Assembly: GCF_016950255.1 (NCBI RefSeq)
Contig: NZ_JACGFN010000001.1
Span: 2,542,001 to 2,606,000 of the forward strand
DNA length: 64,000 nt
Reading direction: 5' to 3'
Source of the DNA: Pectobacterium brasiliense
GTDB taxonomy: Bacteria > Pseudomonadota > Gammaproteobacteria > Enterobacterales > Enterobacteriaceae
Shown piece after piece: positions 35,218 through 45,455 of the stretch. Under the pieces are notes generated by a model. The model ran no database searches. It had not been told where the DNA came from and saw nothing but the letters and a program-made list of their open reading frames with translations. Positions within the stretch are counted from its first letter, which is position 1. Each line of letters begins with the position of its first letter. Position numbers and translations under genes: made by a program.

Positions 35218-36048
35218 TTACTTCAGATCAACAGTCAACTCAGGCGCACCGAAACTCACCACAGTTGCTTTTGAAGCTGCGAAGTATTGTCGCCAGAAGA
35301 CTTCAAGCTGCTGCATGATCTTGCCGGATCGGTAGTTGTTTTTCGAGTCCGTATCGATCAGCCCCGCCCCTGCGATATACACATTCGCACCGGTGAAATC
35401 CGCCACTAACTTTTGCTTCCCAGCACGTGCCATCTCTTTTTCCGGCTCTAACAGACGAATACTGTTGTTGCTATAAAAGCTGCCAAATTCGCTATTCTCC
35501 AGCATATCGGACACCAGCAGAATCGTTTTACTAGCAGCAGAGGTCTCTTTCAGATCATCACCAATGCGCTTGAGGCTATCCATAATCTCACTTTTAGCGA
35601 TGTTATCCCCGCGTTCGGCAAAACTTTCTGCCATTTTCTTTCCGATATTTTGCGCAAAAAACTGCCTTTGCTGCACAAGGCACCCATCCAATGATTTCAG
35701 GCTGTCCATCCCCAAGCTGTTGCGTACCTTCTGATCGGTAAACGGCATTTCCAGCTTGCCGTCAAACACGCGCTTCATGTAGTTATCCTGCAACAGCGCC
35801 GAGAACTGATACATCACAACATGGTCGCCAGGCTGCACGTAACGAACGACCTGATTCCAGATCGATTTTTTCAGTTCAACAGGCACTTTGACCGTCTGGT
35901 CAACAATCACCACCAGTTCCCGACCGCTGTCAGCCGGGCGATGTTGATCCAGTTTGGCAAAGCTATAGCAACTAGGGATATCGTTACGCTCTGCGGCCTG
36001 CGACATACAGGTTGCCCCCAGTAGCAGCAACGAGAGTAGCATCCTCAT
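35218..36048 (-). CDS. Exported vWA-like protein of unknown function (envelope operon gene 3)
   Basis: A 276-residue protein with a signal peptide (residues 1-18, cleavage near SQA-AE). The mature part looks like a von Willebrand factor A-type fold: strand ELVVIVDQTV near residues 44-53, PGDHVVMYQFSA near 73-84, and KTILLVSDMLENSEFGSFYS near 171-190. The DxSxS metal site is degenerate (DQT). Two Cys residues (27 and 122) could form a disulfide in the periplasm. It overlaps the preceding membrane-protein gene by four bases. No characterised homologue is recognised. Confidence 0.65.
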   Translation of the reverse strand: MRMLLSLLLLGATCMSQAAERNDIPSCYSFAKLDQHRPADSGRELVVIVDQTVKVPVELKKSIWNQVVRYVQPGDHVVMYQFSALLQDNYMKRVFDGKLEMPFTDQKVRNSLGMDSLKSLDGCLVQQRQFFAQNIGKKMAESFAERGDNIAKSEIMDSLKRIGDDLKETSAASKTILLVSDMLENSEFGSFYSNNSIRLLEPEKEMARAGKQKLVADFTGANVYIAGAGLIDTDSKNNYRSGKIMQQLEVFWRQYFAASKATVVSFGAPELTVDLK

Positions 36049-37691
36049 ACGCTCTCCTTCGGACGCGCCTTATTCAGTAACGCCTGCACGCGCTGACGTT
36101 TCTTCAAAGACTCCAACGACAGCCCCTGATCGTCAGCAATCAACTGTAACTCTTCCTCGCTGAACAACGTCAAATCACCCAGTTCATGGATACGCTGTTT
36201 CTCGTCATCGCTCTCCGGCGTATTAACTGCCGAAGTGACTGGCTGAGCAGCCTGAACAGGTTCAACGACCGTTGCTGTCGGTGCGTGTACCGCAGGCTGG
36301 CTAACCACCTCGGCAGGTGCAGACTCAACGTGCTGGACCGCTACAGGTTGAACAACAGGCGCGGGCTGCACCGGTTCGTTTTTCGCTTGTAAATGCGCAG
36401 TCAATTCTGCGTTAGAGCGCGCTTTATCACGTAGCTTGCCACTGATGTAATCATCAAACGTCGGTAGCGTGGTAAGCGGTTCACTCTGGCTATTAGTGCG
36501 TTTCATCATCAAACGATTTTGCAACGCGGTTAGCTTTTCTTGCCCATCACGCTCCACACGCTCACGCCGCATTGCATGCCACGACGCAAACTCTTCAGAC
36601 CCACTGAAATTACCGATATATTTCGCCGCAGCTTTGGATTCAATCCCGGCAAATGAACGATAAATACCAATCAAAATACCAATTAGCTGTACGCCAACAA
36701 AAATGACGGACAGGATGATGAACGTCAGTTTCGAAGCAAATATACGATTGTCCGTGATCTCTTGTGATGCCTGCGTGTCCGCTTTGGCATTGTCCGCTAC
36801 CGCACCCGACGGCAGGTCAAACGGGGAAGCTTCGCTGGTTTGAACCATCTGCGAGAACGGAGAACCGTTCACTGCCTGCGTATCCATCGCATTGATGGTC
36901 GCAGCACGTACCAGGTAAGCACCGACGGAGAAGAAAATAATCAGCGCCAATGCAACTGCCGTTGCCCAATACTGCGGCTTAACGTGTACATTGTGGGTTA
37001 CGCGGTTCAACATCTGGATGTAGTTTGGTTCATTGTCATCCAGACGAGTATTTTCCAGCGAGATTTCGTGGTTCTTACTCAGCCCTTTCGCAGAGCCGCT
37101 GTGGCGCGCTTCTGAATACCAGTAACGGATCTTTTTCAGCAGCGTATTTTTATGCAGCTCGGCCCCCATCAGGTGAGTAGCAGGCACCAGAACTACACCG
37201 ATCAGAATGGAAATGACAATCGCCGAGAACTCGGCCTGATTGGCAGAAATGTTGCTAGCGATAAATGGCGAGAGCACTAACGCGAAAATAAAGGCTTCGA
37301 GCAGGACTAATACCACACTGCAACCCCACAAGATGACGCCCGTCGGCTTACGCCCCCGTTCATCCACCTTGTTCAGGTAGTTGACGCAGCGCAGGTAAAA
37401 ATCAGCATCCAGATTAGAGGTTTTATAGTATTGCCAATATTTGGCGCAAATCGCCTCTTCTGCCGGATACCAGGCCAGCTTTCCCGTACCTTGACGACGT
37501 GGTTCATTCGCGCGGGACAAACGGGATACATGGCCGATAAGTGGCATACTGCTAATCAGGTTGAGGAAAAAATAGCTGACCTGATCCCACCAGCGGATAA
37601 AAATCAGTACCAGCGCCATCAATGCCAATAATGGCCAGAAAATGTAGCGATAAAGCGAAATCGCCTCAGCGATGCTTTGAAATAGTTCCAT
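36045..37691 (-). CDS. Polytopic membrane protein (envelope operon gene 2)
   Basis: A 548-residue protein with about five membrane segments: residues 14-35, 118-142, 152-172, 245-268 and 322-346. A large cytoplasmic or periplasmic tail of about 190 residues follows. The tail includes a Pro/Val/Ala-rich linker (about 440-500, PVQPAPVVQPVAVQHVESAP and similar) and a charged C terminus (ELGDLTLFSEEELQLIADDQ). This resembles envelope-spanning proteins that use a flexible arm. It lies 17 bases after the OmpA-like gene and overlaps the next gene by four bases (ATGA). I do not recognise a named family. Confidence 0.65.
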   Translation of the reverse strand: MELFQSIAEAISLYRYIFWPLLALMALVLIFIRWWDQVSYFFLNLISSMPLIGHVSRLSRANEPRRQGTGKLAWYPAEEAICAKYWQYYKTSNLDADFYLRCVNYLNKVDERGRKPTGVILWGCSVVLVLLEAFIFALVLSPFIASNISANQAEFSAIVISILIGVVLVPATHLMGAELHKNTLLKKIRYWYSEARHSGSAKGLSKNHEISLENTRLDDNEPNYIQMLNRVTHNVHVKPQYWATAVALALIIFFSVGAYLVRAATINAMDTQAVNGSPFSQMVQTSEASPFDLPSGAVADNAKADTQASQEITDNRIFASKLTFIILSVIFVGVQLIGILIGIYRSFAGIESKAAAKYIGNFSGSEEFASWHAMRRERVERDGQEKLTALQNRLMMKRTNSQSEPLTTLPTFDDYISGKLRDKARSNAELTAHLQAKNEPVQPAPVVQPVAVQHVESAPAEVVSQPAVHAPTATVVEPVQAAQPVTSAVNTPESDDEKQRIHELGDLTLFSEEELQLIADDQGLSLESLKKRQRVQALLNKARPKESV

Positions 37692-37708
37692 GAATCAATA
37701 CCTTTTAA

Positions 37709-39226
37709 TTAACTACGCGTTGGGGTGTAGCTCGCGATGTATTCTTTGCTGTGATTGCTGTAGAACAGCTGACCTTGTTGTGCCTTACTGGCCTTTTTCG
37801 GCACCAGCAAATCTACGCAGGAAAGTGCCTGTTGTGTCTCATCTTGCAGATAAACCCGATACAGAATGCTCTCTTCGCCTTCCCACGCATTCGCCACTGC
37901 ATTTAATGGCGCATCAGCTTTACGGTTACCTTTGGACTGATAATCGCGCGTGACATACACCTTCGGATTTTCCACCACCGTGGCGTTATCACTCAGAACC
38001 TTAACTGGTGAGAGCGTGACCAGATGATTATTCACCAACCCAGCCCAAGCCCGACCGTTCATGCCCGGCAGATATTCTCGGGTTTCATGGGCTTCAACCG
38101 CTTTCCCGCTAGCCAAATTTTTTGCCTGTCCACTGACCCGCACATTGTCTGCTACACAGCTTTTTAGCATAGTGCTGGCATTCGCTTCTGGAATCAGGCT
38201 AAACCCGCTGCTGCGCGGTTTGAGGCTTGCCGCCAAAACCGGTATGGAGGAATTGACTGGCTGCCCGCCAAAATCAACAAAATTCTTGCTATTAGCTGGC
38301 TCGGCTTTCTTCGTCGTTGGCGCGACTGACGGCTTCGCTTCTGTTGCTGACGTTACCGCCGCAGTCTGCGTTTCTGCTTTACGCGTGGAATCAGCTTTAC
38401 GATTTGAAGATGATATAGAGGGTTTCGCCTTGCGGCTTGATGTAGCGGAAGAACGCGCTGTCGACGTAGCCTGCTCAGCCGTACCATAACGCAGATAAGC
38501 AAGGTTACTGCCTTCCTGTTCAAGCCGCTGTTTTAACAGGGCTTCATTTGCCAGCCCCACAATCTCGACCCGGCGGTTGGCAGTACGGCCAGTTACCGTA
38601 GCGTTATCGGCCACCGGCCGAGCGGAGCCCGCCCCCTGAAAGTAAAGTTTCTGTGCGCTCAGTCCAGCCTGTTCTAACACCCGACCGACATTCTGAGCAC
38701 GTTGTTCTGAAAGACGCTGATTCCATTCCGCACTCCCAGTGGCATCAGTATGTCCCACAACCAAAATGACGCCGCTTTGATCTCCCTCTTTCATCGCTGT
38801 AGCAATCTTTTTGACCTGACGTAAACCGTCTGTAGAAAGCTGCGCACTATTGGTATCGAACATGCCGCTGTCTTGAACCTGAGCCACCAGTCCTACGGTT
38901 TCAGTACCGCTTTTTTCCTGAGATTGCAGCGCACGCGTTGTCATCGCGATGTTCTCTTCTTGAGCGATTTTTGCCAGTGCCTCTTCGCGATTCTGCCAAA
39001 CGTTCCCCAATGCACAACCTGCGGCACCGCCTAACAATCCTCCCGCCACAGCTTTCTTGGCGTCCCCCGTCACCAGATAGGTAAGGCCACCACCCAATGC
39101 CGCCCCGCCAATACAGCCAATCGCCGTTCCATAACTGCGCCCCGCATCATGTAAGGACGCACAGCTTGTTGTCAGTGTCACAATGGCAGCAAGCAGGCTA
39201 ATTCTTCTGACTTGATAATGCTTCAC
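37709..39226 (-). CDS. OmpA-like lipoprotein with glycine zipper (envelope operon gene 1)
   Basis: A GTG-started protein of 505 residues. The GTG at 39224-39226 is chosen because GAGGG lies seven bases ahead and a lipoprotein-like signal follows (LTTSC, Cys22). A glycine-zipper segment spans about residues 36-75 (GCIGGAALGGGLTYL). An OmpA peptidoglycan-binding domain occupies about 115-223 (VVGHTDATGSAEWNQRLSEQ, NRRVEIV). A Ser/Lys/Ala-rich linker (about 245-320) follows, then a C-terminal domain of about 170 residues with no recognised family. It would anchor the operon's complex to outer membrane and cell wall. Confidence 0.72.
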   Translation of the reverse strand: MKHYQVRRISLLAAIVTLTTSCASLHDAGRSYGTAIGCIGGAALGGGLTYLVTGDAKKAVAGGLLGGAAGCALGNVWQNREEALAKIAQEENIAMTTRALQSQEKSGTETVGLVAQVQDSGMFDTNSAQLSTDGLRQVKKIATAMKEGDQSGVILVVGHTDATGSAEWNQRLSEQRAQNVGRVLEQAGLSAQKLYFQGAGSARPVADNATVTGRTANRRVEIVGLANEALLKQRLEQEGSNLAYLRYGTAEQATSTARSSATSSRKAKPSISSSNRKADSTRKAETQTAAVTSATEAKPSVAPTTKKAEPANSKNFVDFGGQPVNSSIPVLAASLKPRSSGFSLIPEANASTMLKSCVADNVRVSGQAKNLASGKAVEAHETREYLPGMNGRAWAGLVNNHLVTLSPVKVLSDNATVVENPKVYVTRDYQSKGNRKADAPLNAVANAWEGEESILYRVYLQDETQQALSCVDLLVPKKASKAQQGQLFYSNHSKEYIASYTPTRS

Positions 39227-39955
39227 TCCATATCCCTCATCCTTAACCACCCCAAACGCGAAGAACGCCGACAAGCAGAGTTCTTTTATCCCTTAATTAA
39301 CATATTTTTATGTCATTTTTTTTGAAAAAATCCGCCAGCCGCAGTACCCCCCCACGGCGTGGTTTTCTCAAAAATCAGAACGGTTAATTAATTCGGCATA
39401 GTTTTTTCCGCACTTAAGCGCCACTCAATGTGAATAAAGTGAGCGAAGTACGAAATCAGTTTTTATATTTATCTCTTTGAATTAACGTGAGAATTAAGAA
39501 ATTACACGCCAGTGGATATCAATCCGTAAGAGAGTATTTCGTATCGTAACAAAGGTGTCAACAAGCTGTTAAAGGGAAACTTTCTAACTTAGCCCTTTGA
39601 AATACAGAGGCATTTTCCACCCTACTGCGTACAACACCTCTTCATTCCCTCGCCACATTCCATTGACTCGCCGCTTCTCAATAATGGCTGCTCATTCGCC
39701 GATAAATATGGCCCAACATCATTGCGTTCCTTCTTCCTTCTCTACGCTATTCCACACGTTAAAATCCATGAATGTCATATCTTCAGATCCGCTAAAGCTA
39801 GAAATAAGAAAAAATTAATCAGTGACGCGACCTGTATTTTTTCTGAAGTTAGCCGACTATTCTGACATCAGTTAGCGAGGTCGTAGTCAGCGAGATGAGA
39901 TAGACTAACGCTTCATATTTCGACGACATTCACCTTGCAGCGTAGGCAAACTCAT
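39227..39955. other. 729-base intergenic region, no gene supported
   Basis: AT-rich DNA between the divergent envelope operon and the LysR regulator. It should hold both promoters. A 73-codon TTG-started frame (39597-39818) lacks a ribosome site and similarity. No RNA gene, repeat or phage attachment site was recognised. Confidence 0.35.
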
Positions 39956-40951
39956 ATGGTTAAACGCACAGTGTCCGCCAATAAATCGATCGATATGTAC
40001 GCCGTCTATGTTTTTGTGACGATGGCGGAAGCAGGAAGCATGACGGCAGCCGCCACGCGGCTAGGTCTGACGCCTTCTGCCATTTCGCAAACGATCCGGT
40101 TATTGGAAGAAGATTTCGGCGTCAAATTGGTAAACCGGGCTCGTCGCCCCTTTGTCCTGACGCCTTACGGCATTGCGTTGAAAAACCGGGGAGAAATCCT
40201 GACGGAGGAGATTGCGAACCTGAAGGCGCAGGTGTTGGAAGCGGGAAAAGGGATTAAACCTGACTTGCGTATCGGCCTGGTGGATTCGTTTGCCATCACC
40301 TGCGGTTCGGTGTTTACCAAGAGTTTGATGAAGAGTTCATCGCAGTTGCTGATTCGTACCGGGCTCAGTCCGCAGCAGGGTGAAGCGTTAATGCGCCGCG
40401 AGCTGGATATGATCGTCACCAGCGACCCGTTGATCGACAGCGATAGCGTAGTGCGTCATCAGCTGTTTTCCGAAGGCTATTTCATTATCACGCCACCGGA
40501 TTACCGCAAACGCATCAAAACGGTTGAGGATATCCGCGAGCTTTCCGCCGCACTGCCGCTAGTGCGCTTTAACCGGAACTCGCAGATTGGGATGCAGATT
40601 GAGCGTTACCTCCGACGCATCGATGTCCGCGTACCAAACATGCTCGAATTTGATAATGCGGATACCTTAACCTCGATGGTGGCGGCAGGTATCGGTTGGG
40701 CGGTAACCACCCCGCTCAGTTTCCTGCAATCCGTTGCACACTCCCGCGAGGTGCTAACGCATATGCCGGAACAGCTGAATATTAAGCGTTCGCTGTATAT
40801 TGTCGGGCACCGAGATGAATACAGCGCGTTCTTTGAAGAAGCGTGTGATGTCACACATGACATTATTAAAACCGTATTTATTCCGAAATTGAAAACGCTG
40901 AACCGCGGAATAGAAAAGCTGGTTGAGATCAACCCGGATAATACGGAATAA
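39956..40951 (+). CDS. LysR-family transcriptional regulator
   Basis: A 331-residue regulator with an N-terminal winged helix-turn-helix (about residues 12-72, including AEAGSMTAAATRLGLTPSAI and SQTIRLLEEDFGVKLVNR) and a C-terminal periplasmic-binding-protein-like effector domain. The effector domain has LRIGLVDSFA at about 104-113 and GIGWAVTTPLSFL at about 242-254. The ATG at 39956 aligns with the usual family start, and a TTG seven codons earlier is less likely. It lies 251 bases upstream of aspA in the same direction. Control of aspA is plausible but not shown, and the effector is unknown. Confidence 0.85.
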   Translation: MVKRTVSANKSIDMYAVYVFVTMAEAGSMTAAATRLGLTPSAISQTIRLLEEDFGVKLVNRARRPFVLTPYGIALKNRGEILTEEIANLKAQVLEAGKGIKPDLRIGLVDSFAITCGSVFTKSLMKSSSQLLIRTGLSPQQGEALMRRELDMIVTSDPLIDSDSVVRHQLFSEGYFIITPPDYRKRIKTVEDIRELSAALPLVRFNRNSQIGMQIERYLRRIDVRVPNMLEFDNADTLTSMVAAGIGWAVTTPLSFLQSVAHSREVLTHMPEQLNIKRSLYIVGHRDEYSAFFEEACDVTHDIIKTVFIPKLKTLNRGIEKLVEINPDNTE

Positions 40952-41202
40952 CGGTTAGATATAACTATTCACGATTGGGAGACGTAGCAAAAATGGAGGA
41001 ATATATCCACCGCTAGCCATTTAACAATGCTAATTCCATGTTCGTCTCCCCGAGAACGCTTTTTAGTCATGATTTTATACAAATCGTGATGGGTTCGTGT
41101 TACCTGAAAATCAAAAAACAGGAAATACAAACCCTAAAAAATCATAGTCTTAATATTGAAAGCGATGCTATGTACATCGAACAAGAAAAAGGAAGAAGAA
41201 CC

Positions 41203-42642
41203 ATGTCAACGAATATCCGTATTGAAGAAGACCTGTTAGGTACCCGTGAAGTCCCTGCTGATGCCTATTATGGTATCCATACGCTGCGTGCGATTGAGAA
41301 CTTTTATATCAGCAATAGCACCATCAGCGATATTCCAGAATTTGTCCGCGCTATGGTGATGGTAAAAAAAGCAGCCGCGCTGGCGAATAAAGAACTGCAA
41401 ACCATCCCACGTAAAATTGCCGATACCATTCTGCAAGCCTGTGATGAAGTGCTGAATAACGGCAAATGTCTGGATCAGTTCCCTGTCGATGTCTATCAGG
41501 GTGGTGCGGGCACATCAGTCAACATGAACACCAACGAAGTGCTGGCGAATATCGGTCTGGAACTGATGGGTCACCAGAAAGGTGAATACCAATACCTGAA
41601 CCCGAACGACCACCTGAACAAATGCCAGTCTACCAACGATGCCTACCCAACCGGCTTCCGTATCGCGGTGTACACCTCCATCCTGAAACTGGTCGAAGCG
41701 ATTACCCAGTTGAGCGATGGCTTTGAGCGCAAAGCGAAAGAGTTCGAAAACATCCTGAAAATGGGCCGTACCCAGTTGCAGGACGCCGTACCGATGACTC
41801 TCGGTCAGGAATTCCACGCGTTCAACGTACTGCTGAAAGAAGAAAACCGTAACCTGCTGCGTACCGCCGAGCTGCTGCTGGAAGTGAACCTGGGCGCAAC
41901 CGCCATCGGTACGCGCCTGAACACGCCGGATGAGTACCAGAAACTGGCCGTTCAACATCTGGCAAAAGTCAGCGGTCTGCCTTGCGTACCGGCTGAAGAC
42001 CTGATCGAAGCGACCTCAGACTGTGGCGCTTACGTGATGATGCACAGCGCCTTGAAACGCGTCGCAGTTAAAATGTCGAAGATCTGTAACGACCTGCGCC
42101 TGCTGTCTTCCGGCCCACGCACTGGCCTGAACGAAATCAACCTGCCGGAACTGCAGGCGGGCTCGTCCATCATGCCAGCCAAAGTTAACCCAGTCGTACC
42201 AGAAGTGGTCAATCAGGTCTGCTTCAAAGTCATCGGCAACGATACCTGCGTCACCATGGCGGCAGAAGCGGGTCAGTTGCAGTTGAACGTGATGGAACCG
42301 GTTATCGGCCAAGCGATGTTCGAATCCATCCAGATTCTGTCCAGCGCCTGCTACAACCTGCTGGAAAAATGCGTTGACGGCATCACCGCTAACAAAGAAG
42401 TATGTGAAGCTTACGTCTTCAACTCTATCGGTATCGTGACCTACCTGAACCCGTTCATCGGCCACCATAACGGCGATATCGTCGGGAAAATCTGTGCCGA
42501 AACGGGTAAGAGCGTGCGTGAAGTGGTACTGGAACGCGGCCTGCTGACCGAAGAACAGCTGGACGATATTTTCTCCATCCAGAACCTGATGCACCCGGCC
42601 TACAAAGCCAAACGCTACACCGACGAAAACGAAGCCGTTTAA
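41203..42642 (+). CDS. aspA: Aspartate ammonia-lyase AspA
   Basis: AspA deaminates L-aspartate to fumarate and ammonia, feeding fumarate respiration. The 479-residue product (E. coli 478) has the superfamily signature [11 protein letters not shown] starting at about residue 320. It also has [10 protein letters not shown] near 104-113 and the active-site region [13 protein letters not shown] near 136-148. The ATG at 41203 has GGAAG seven bases upstream and aligns with E. coli. The longer upstream frame adds 55 unrelated residues. A strong terminator follows. Confidence 0.96.
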   Translation: MSTNIRIEEDLLGTREVPADAYYGIHTLRAIENFYISNSTISDIPEFVRAMVMVKKAAALANKELQTIPRKIADTILQACDEVLNNGKCLDQFPVDVYQGGAGTSVNMNTNEVLANIGLELMGHQKGEYQYLNPNDHLNKCQSTNDAYPTGFRIAVYTSILKLVEAITQLSDGFERKAKEFENILKMGRTQLQDAVPMTLGQEFHAFNVLLKEENRNLLRTAELLLEVNLGATAIGTRLNTPDEYQKLAVQHLAKVSGLPCVPAEDLIEATSDCGAYVMMHSALKRVAVKMSKICNDLRLLSSGPRTGLNEINLPELQAGSSIMPAKVNPVVPEVVNQVCFKVIGNDTCVTMAAEAGQLQLNVMEPVIGQAMFESIQILSSACYNLLEKCVDGITANKEVCEAYVFNSIGIVTYLNPFIGHHNGDIVGKICAETGKSVREVVLERGLLTEEQLDDIFSIQNLMHPAYKAKRYTDENEAV

Positions 42643-42681
42643 TTTTCATTTTCCGTCATTATTGTTGCTAGTTGTCACACA

Positions 42682-42711
42682 GGCCCGAGGGAAACGTCGG
42701 GCCTTTTCTTT
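42682..42711 (+). terminator. Intrinsic terminator of aspA
   Basis: GGCCCGA (42682-42688) pairs with TCGGGCC (42697-42703) around an eight-base loop, followed by TTTTCTTT. The remaining AT-rich DNA to 43023 shows no gene. Confidence 0.85.
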
Positions 42712-43023
42712 GCTTATTATTTACAGTATGACGATATTATTTTTCCCGCTTACATACAGGAGTCACCGATATACCGTGACTTATTTCCCGCAGCACCGCT
42801 TCTCTAAAAATAAATTTCCAATTCAATCCCTTATATTATTTGAATAATTGGGGATTTAGACCAAAACTAAATCATCACAAAAAATAATACGGAACACACC
42901 ACCCGCAATACGTGTTTGTTTACCTGACGTTAGATGCTTTTCCTCATCATGTACAAACGGACAAGCCTTGTGCTGCTTTCGGCGGGCTTATTTTTATTAA
43001 TTTGACGGTATTTGGGTAAAAGG

Positions 43024-44460
43024 ATGATTTCACCTGGCATGCCTCGAATAACACACGGCAAAATCCGGCTTCTGACTTATTTCCCCGTCGCGCTGCTGCT
43101 GTTGCAGTGCTGGTCGTCCACGGCATTGGGGCAAACCATCTCGTTTAATCAGGCCTGGGCCCGCCTGTTGCAGAGCGATGACAGCATTGCCGCTGAACAC
43201 GCTGGAGTCGATCGCGCCCAGTTCCTGAAAGAATCCGCCAAAGGGCTCTATTGGCCGCAGGTCAACGTGGGCGCAAGCTATACCCGCCTTGATAAGCCTG
43301 TCGAACTGGACGCTCGCGACTTAAACCCGCTGTCGAACCACCGGGACATCTTCGCCGCGCTCAATCAGTTGATTAATACCAGTGGCAATCCCTTCGTCAC
43401 CCGCTTCACAGAACAAAATGTGGTAACCAGCTCCGTTCAGGTCGTCTGGCCGTTATTCACCGGAGGCAGGATTGATGCGGCTCAGTCGATTCGTGCCGCA
43501 CAGGTGAATGAGGCAGAGCAAATGCTGATCGTCCGCACACTGGCGCAGTTTGAGGCGCTGGCACAGACTTACTACGGCGTGGTGATGGCGCATCAGGTAA
43601 TGAAGACGCGTCAGGATATCGAGAAAGGCATGGCGCAACACTATGACCATGCCCGCAAGCTGGAAGCGCAGGGCCAAATCGCACGAGTCGAGGTGCTGTC
43701 TGCCCAATCCGCTTATGACATGGCGCGTATCGAAACACAAAAGGCGCGGCGAAGCATGGAGACCACCGAAATGGTCTTCGCCAAGCTCATCAAAACAGAA
43801 GGCGCAACCCCTTCGTCTTCGCTGTTCGTCAACAAAGCGCTTCCCGAACTGCCTGCGCTGGTGAAGCAAACGCTCAACACGCACCCCGGCTTAAAGGTGC
43901 TCTCCGCTAAGCGCGATCAGGCTAAGGATCTTATCCGTATCGAACGCGCCAAATACGCCCCTGACGTATTCCTATTCGGCAACTATCAGCTCTATGAGCA
44001 GGACACGCTGGCCGCCAGAACGACTCCGGACTGGATGGTGGGCGTCGGCGTTTCCGTCCCGCTCATCAGCCGCGAAGGCCGTTCCGACAACATCGCCGCC
44101 GCGAAAAGCGCGGAAATGCAGGTTAACTATCTGGAAGCCGATATGCGCCAGAACCTTGAAATAGTCGTCGAGAGTACGTGGCGAGAGGCCCGACTGGCGC
44201 TGGAAGAGTTCAATTCTCTGTCCTCAACGGAAAAACTGGCCGAAGAGAACGTCCAGCTACGTAATAAGGCGTTTACGCAGGGCATGTCTACCTCATTGGA
44301 CGTCGTGGATGCGCTAAACCAACTCGCTGGAGCCAAAACACAGCGCGCCTCTGCGGCCTATCGTTACGTGGTATCCATCGCCAGATTGATGGCGATTTCC
44401 GGCCAGATAAACCGCTTCTCTGACTACCAGACCCAATACGCCATACAGGTGACGCCATGA
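43024..44460 (+). CDS. TolC-family outer-membrane efflux protein
   Basis: A 478-residue outer-membrane channel subunit. It has a signal peptide (residues 1 to about 39, ending STALGQ), followed by two TolC-type repeats of long coiled-coil helices (for example about 50-230 and 265-460). It carries the family's NPFVTRFTEQ-like and SVPLISREGR (about 345-355) segments. It would form the trimeric exit duct. The start could also be the ATG at 43039 or a TTG at 43012. Its stop overlaps the HlyD-like gene (ATGA), so it belongs to a four-gene export operon. Confidence 0.88.
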   Translation: MISPGMPRITHGKIRLLTYFPVALLLLQCWSSTALGQTISFNQAWARLLQSDDSIAAEHAGVDRAQFLKESAKGLYWPQVNVGASYTRLDKPVELDARDLNPLSNHRDIFAALNQLINTSGNPFVTRFTEQNVVTSSVQVVWPLFTGGRIDAAQSIRAAQVNEAEQMLIVRTLAQFEALAQTYYGVVMAHQVMKTRQDIEKGMAQHYDHARKLEAQGQIARVEVLSAQSAYDMARIETQKARRSMETTEMVFAKLIKTEGATPSSSLFVNKALPELPALVKQTLNTHPGLKVLSAKRDQAKDLIRIERAKYAPDVFLFGNYQLYEQDTLAARTTPDWMVGVGVSVPLISREGRSDNIAAAKSAEMQVNYLEADMRQNLEIVVESTWREARLALEEFNSLSSTEKLAEENVQLRNKAFTQGMSTSLDVVDALNQLAGAKTQRASAAYRYVVSIARLMAISGQINRFSDYQTQYAIQVTP

Positions 44461-45455
44461 CACAGCCCCAGCGCCCTTCTCGTGCAAAACGCAAATGGCT
44501 CCTTCAGGCCGTTCTGTTGATTGTGATTGTCTGGATAGCCTATCGCTTCTGGCTCGCCTATCAGCCCGAACCGATACGGCTTCAGGGACAAATCGAAGCA
44601 CAGCAGTATTCAGTGTCATCAAAAGTAGCTGGCCGTATCGCAGAGGTGCAGGTACAAAAAGGCCAGCAGCTTGACGTCGGCGATCTCGTCTTCACGCTCC
44701 TGACGCCGGAACTGGACGCGAAGCTGGAACAGGCAAAAGCGGGTGAAGCCGCGGCGGGTGCGGTGGCGCAGGAAGCCAAAAAAGGCGCACGTGAACAGCA
44801 GATCGCCGCCGCCAAAGATCAGTGGCAAAAAGCCAAAGCCGGTTCCGAACTCAGCCATAAGACCTATCTGCGCGTGCAGAACCTCTATCAGGAAGGCGTG
44901 CTGCCGCTGCAAAAGCGGGATGAAGCTAAAGCCTCATGGGATGCCGCGCGCTATACCGAAGGGATGGCGTGGCAGGAATATCAAATGGCGCTGGAAGGCA
45001 CGCGGAAAGAAACCCAGGCAGCGGCAGAGGAACAAGTCCGTATGGCCGCCGGTTCCGTCGCCGAAGTGGAAGCCTATCTGGCAGAGGCGCGCGTCGTCAG
45101 CCCGCACACTGGCGAGGTTAGCAATGTGCTGCTGCGCAGCGGCGAAATTGCGCCACAGGGTTTTCCCGTGGTCACACTGCTGGACATGAGCGACATCTGG
45201 ATCCAACTGGCAGTACGCGAGGATCTGCTTGAACGCTTTGCGATGGGCACCGAGTTTGAAGCGCGTATCCCCGCGCTGAACAACCAGACATTTCGGTTTA
45301 AGGTGTCTTACGTTTCCGTCATGGGCGACTTCGCCACATGGCGGGCAACGGATACCCGACAAGGATTCGACATGCGAACGTTCGAAGTGGAGGCGCGTCC
45401 AATTCAACCGATTAGCGGGCTGCGCGTCGGCATGAGCGCACTGGTAGAAATGTGA
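44457..45455 (+). CDS. HlyD-family membrane fusion (periplasmic adaptor) protein
   Basis: A 332-residue adaptor. A single N-terminal membrane anchor lies at about residues 15-34. The lipoyl half-motif YSVSSKVAGRIAEVQVQKGQ is near 51-70, then a long alpha-hairpin (about 88-205) that docks on the TolC-like channel, the second lipoyl half (EARVVSPHTGEVSNVLLRSG) and a beta-barrel domain. It resembles YhiI and YbhG. It overlaps both neighbours by a few bases, so the four genes are translationally coupled. Confidence 0.9.
   Translation: MTQPQRPSRAKRKWLLQAVLLIVIVWIAYRFWLAYQPEPIRLQGQIEAQQYSVSSKVAGRIAEVQVQKGQQLDVGDLVFTLLTPELDAKLEQAKAGEAAAGAVAQEAKKGAREQQIAAAKDQWQKAKAGSELSHKTYLRVQNLYQEGVLPLQKRDEAKASWDAARYTEGMAWQEYQMALEGTRKETQAAAEEQVRMAAGSVAEVEAYLAEARVVSPHTGEVSNVLLRSGEIAPQGFPVVTLLDMSDIWIQLAVREDLLERFAMGTEFEARIPALNNQTFRFKVSYVSVMGDFATWRATDTRQGFDMRTFEVEARPIQPISGLRVGMSALVEM

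Noticed and set aside
35218..39226. Zorya-type or Tol-Pal-type system as an explanation for the envelope operon
   Set aside because: The membrane protein does not show the MotA/TolQ-like arrangement, the OmpA protein is a lipoprotein rather than a MotB-type protein, and helicase or nuclease partners are absent.
39597..39818. 73-codon frame between the envelope operon and the LysR gene
   Set aside because: TTG start without ribosome site and no recognisable domain.
42722..42847. Short frame after the aspA terminator
   Set aside because: AT-rich, no ribosome site, appears by chance.
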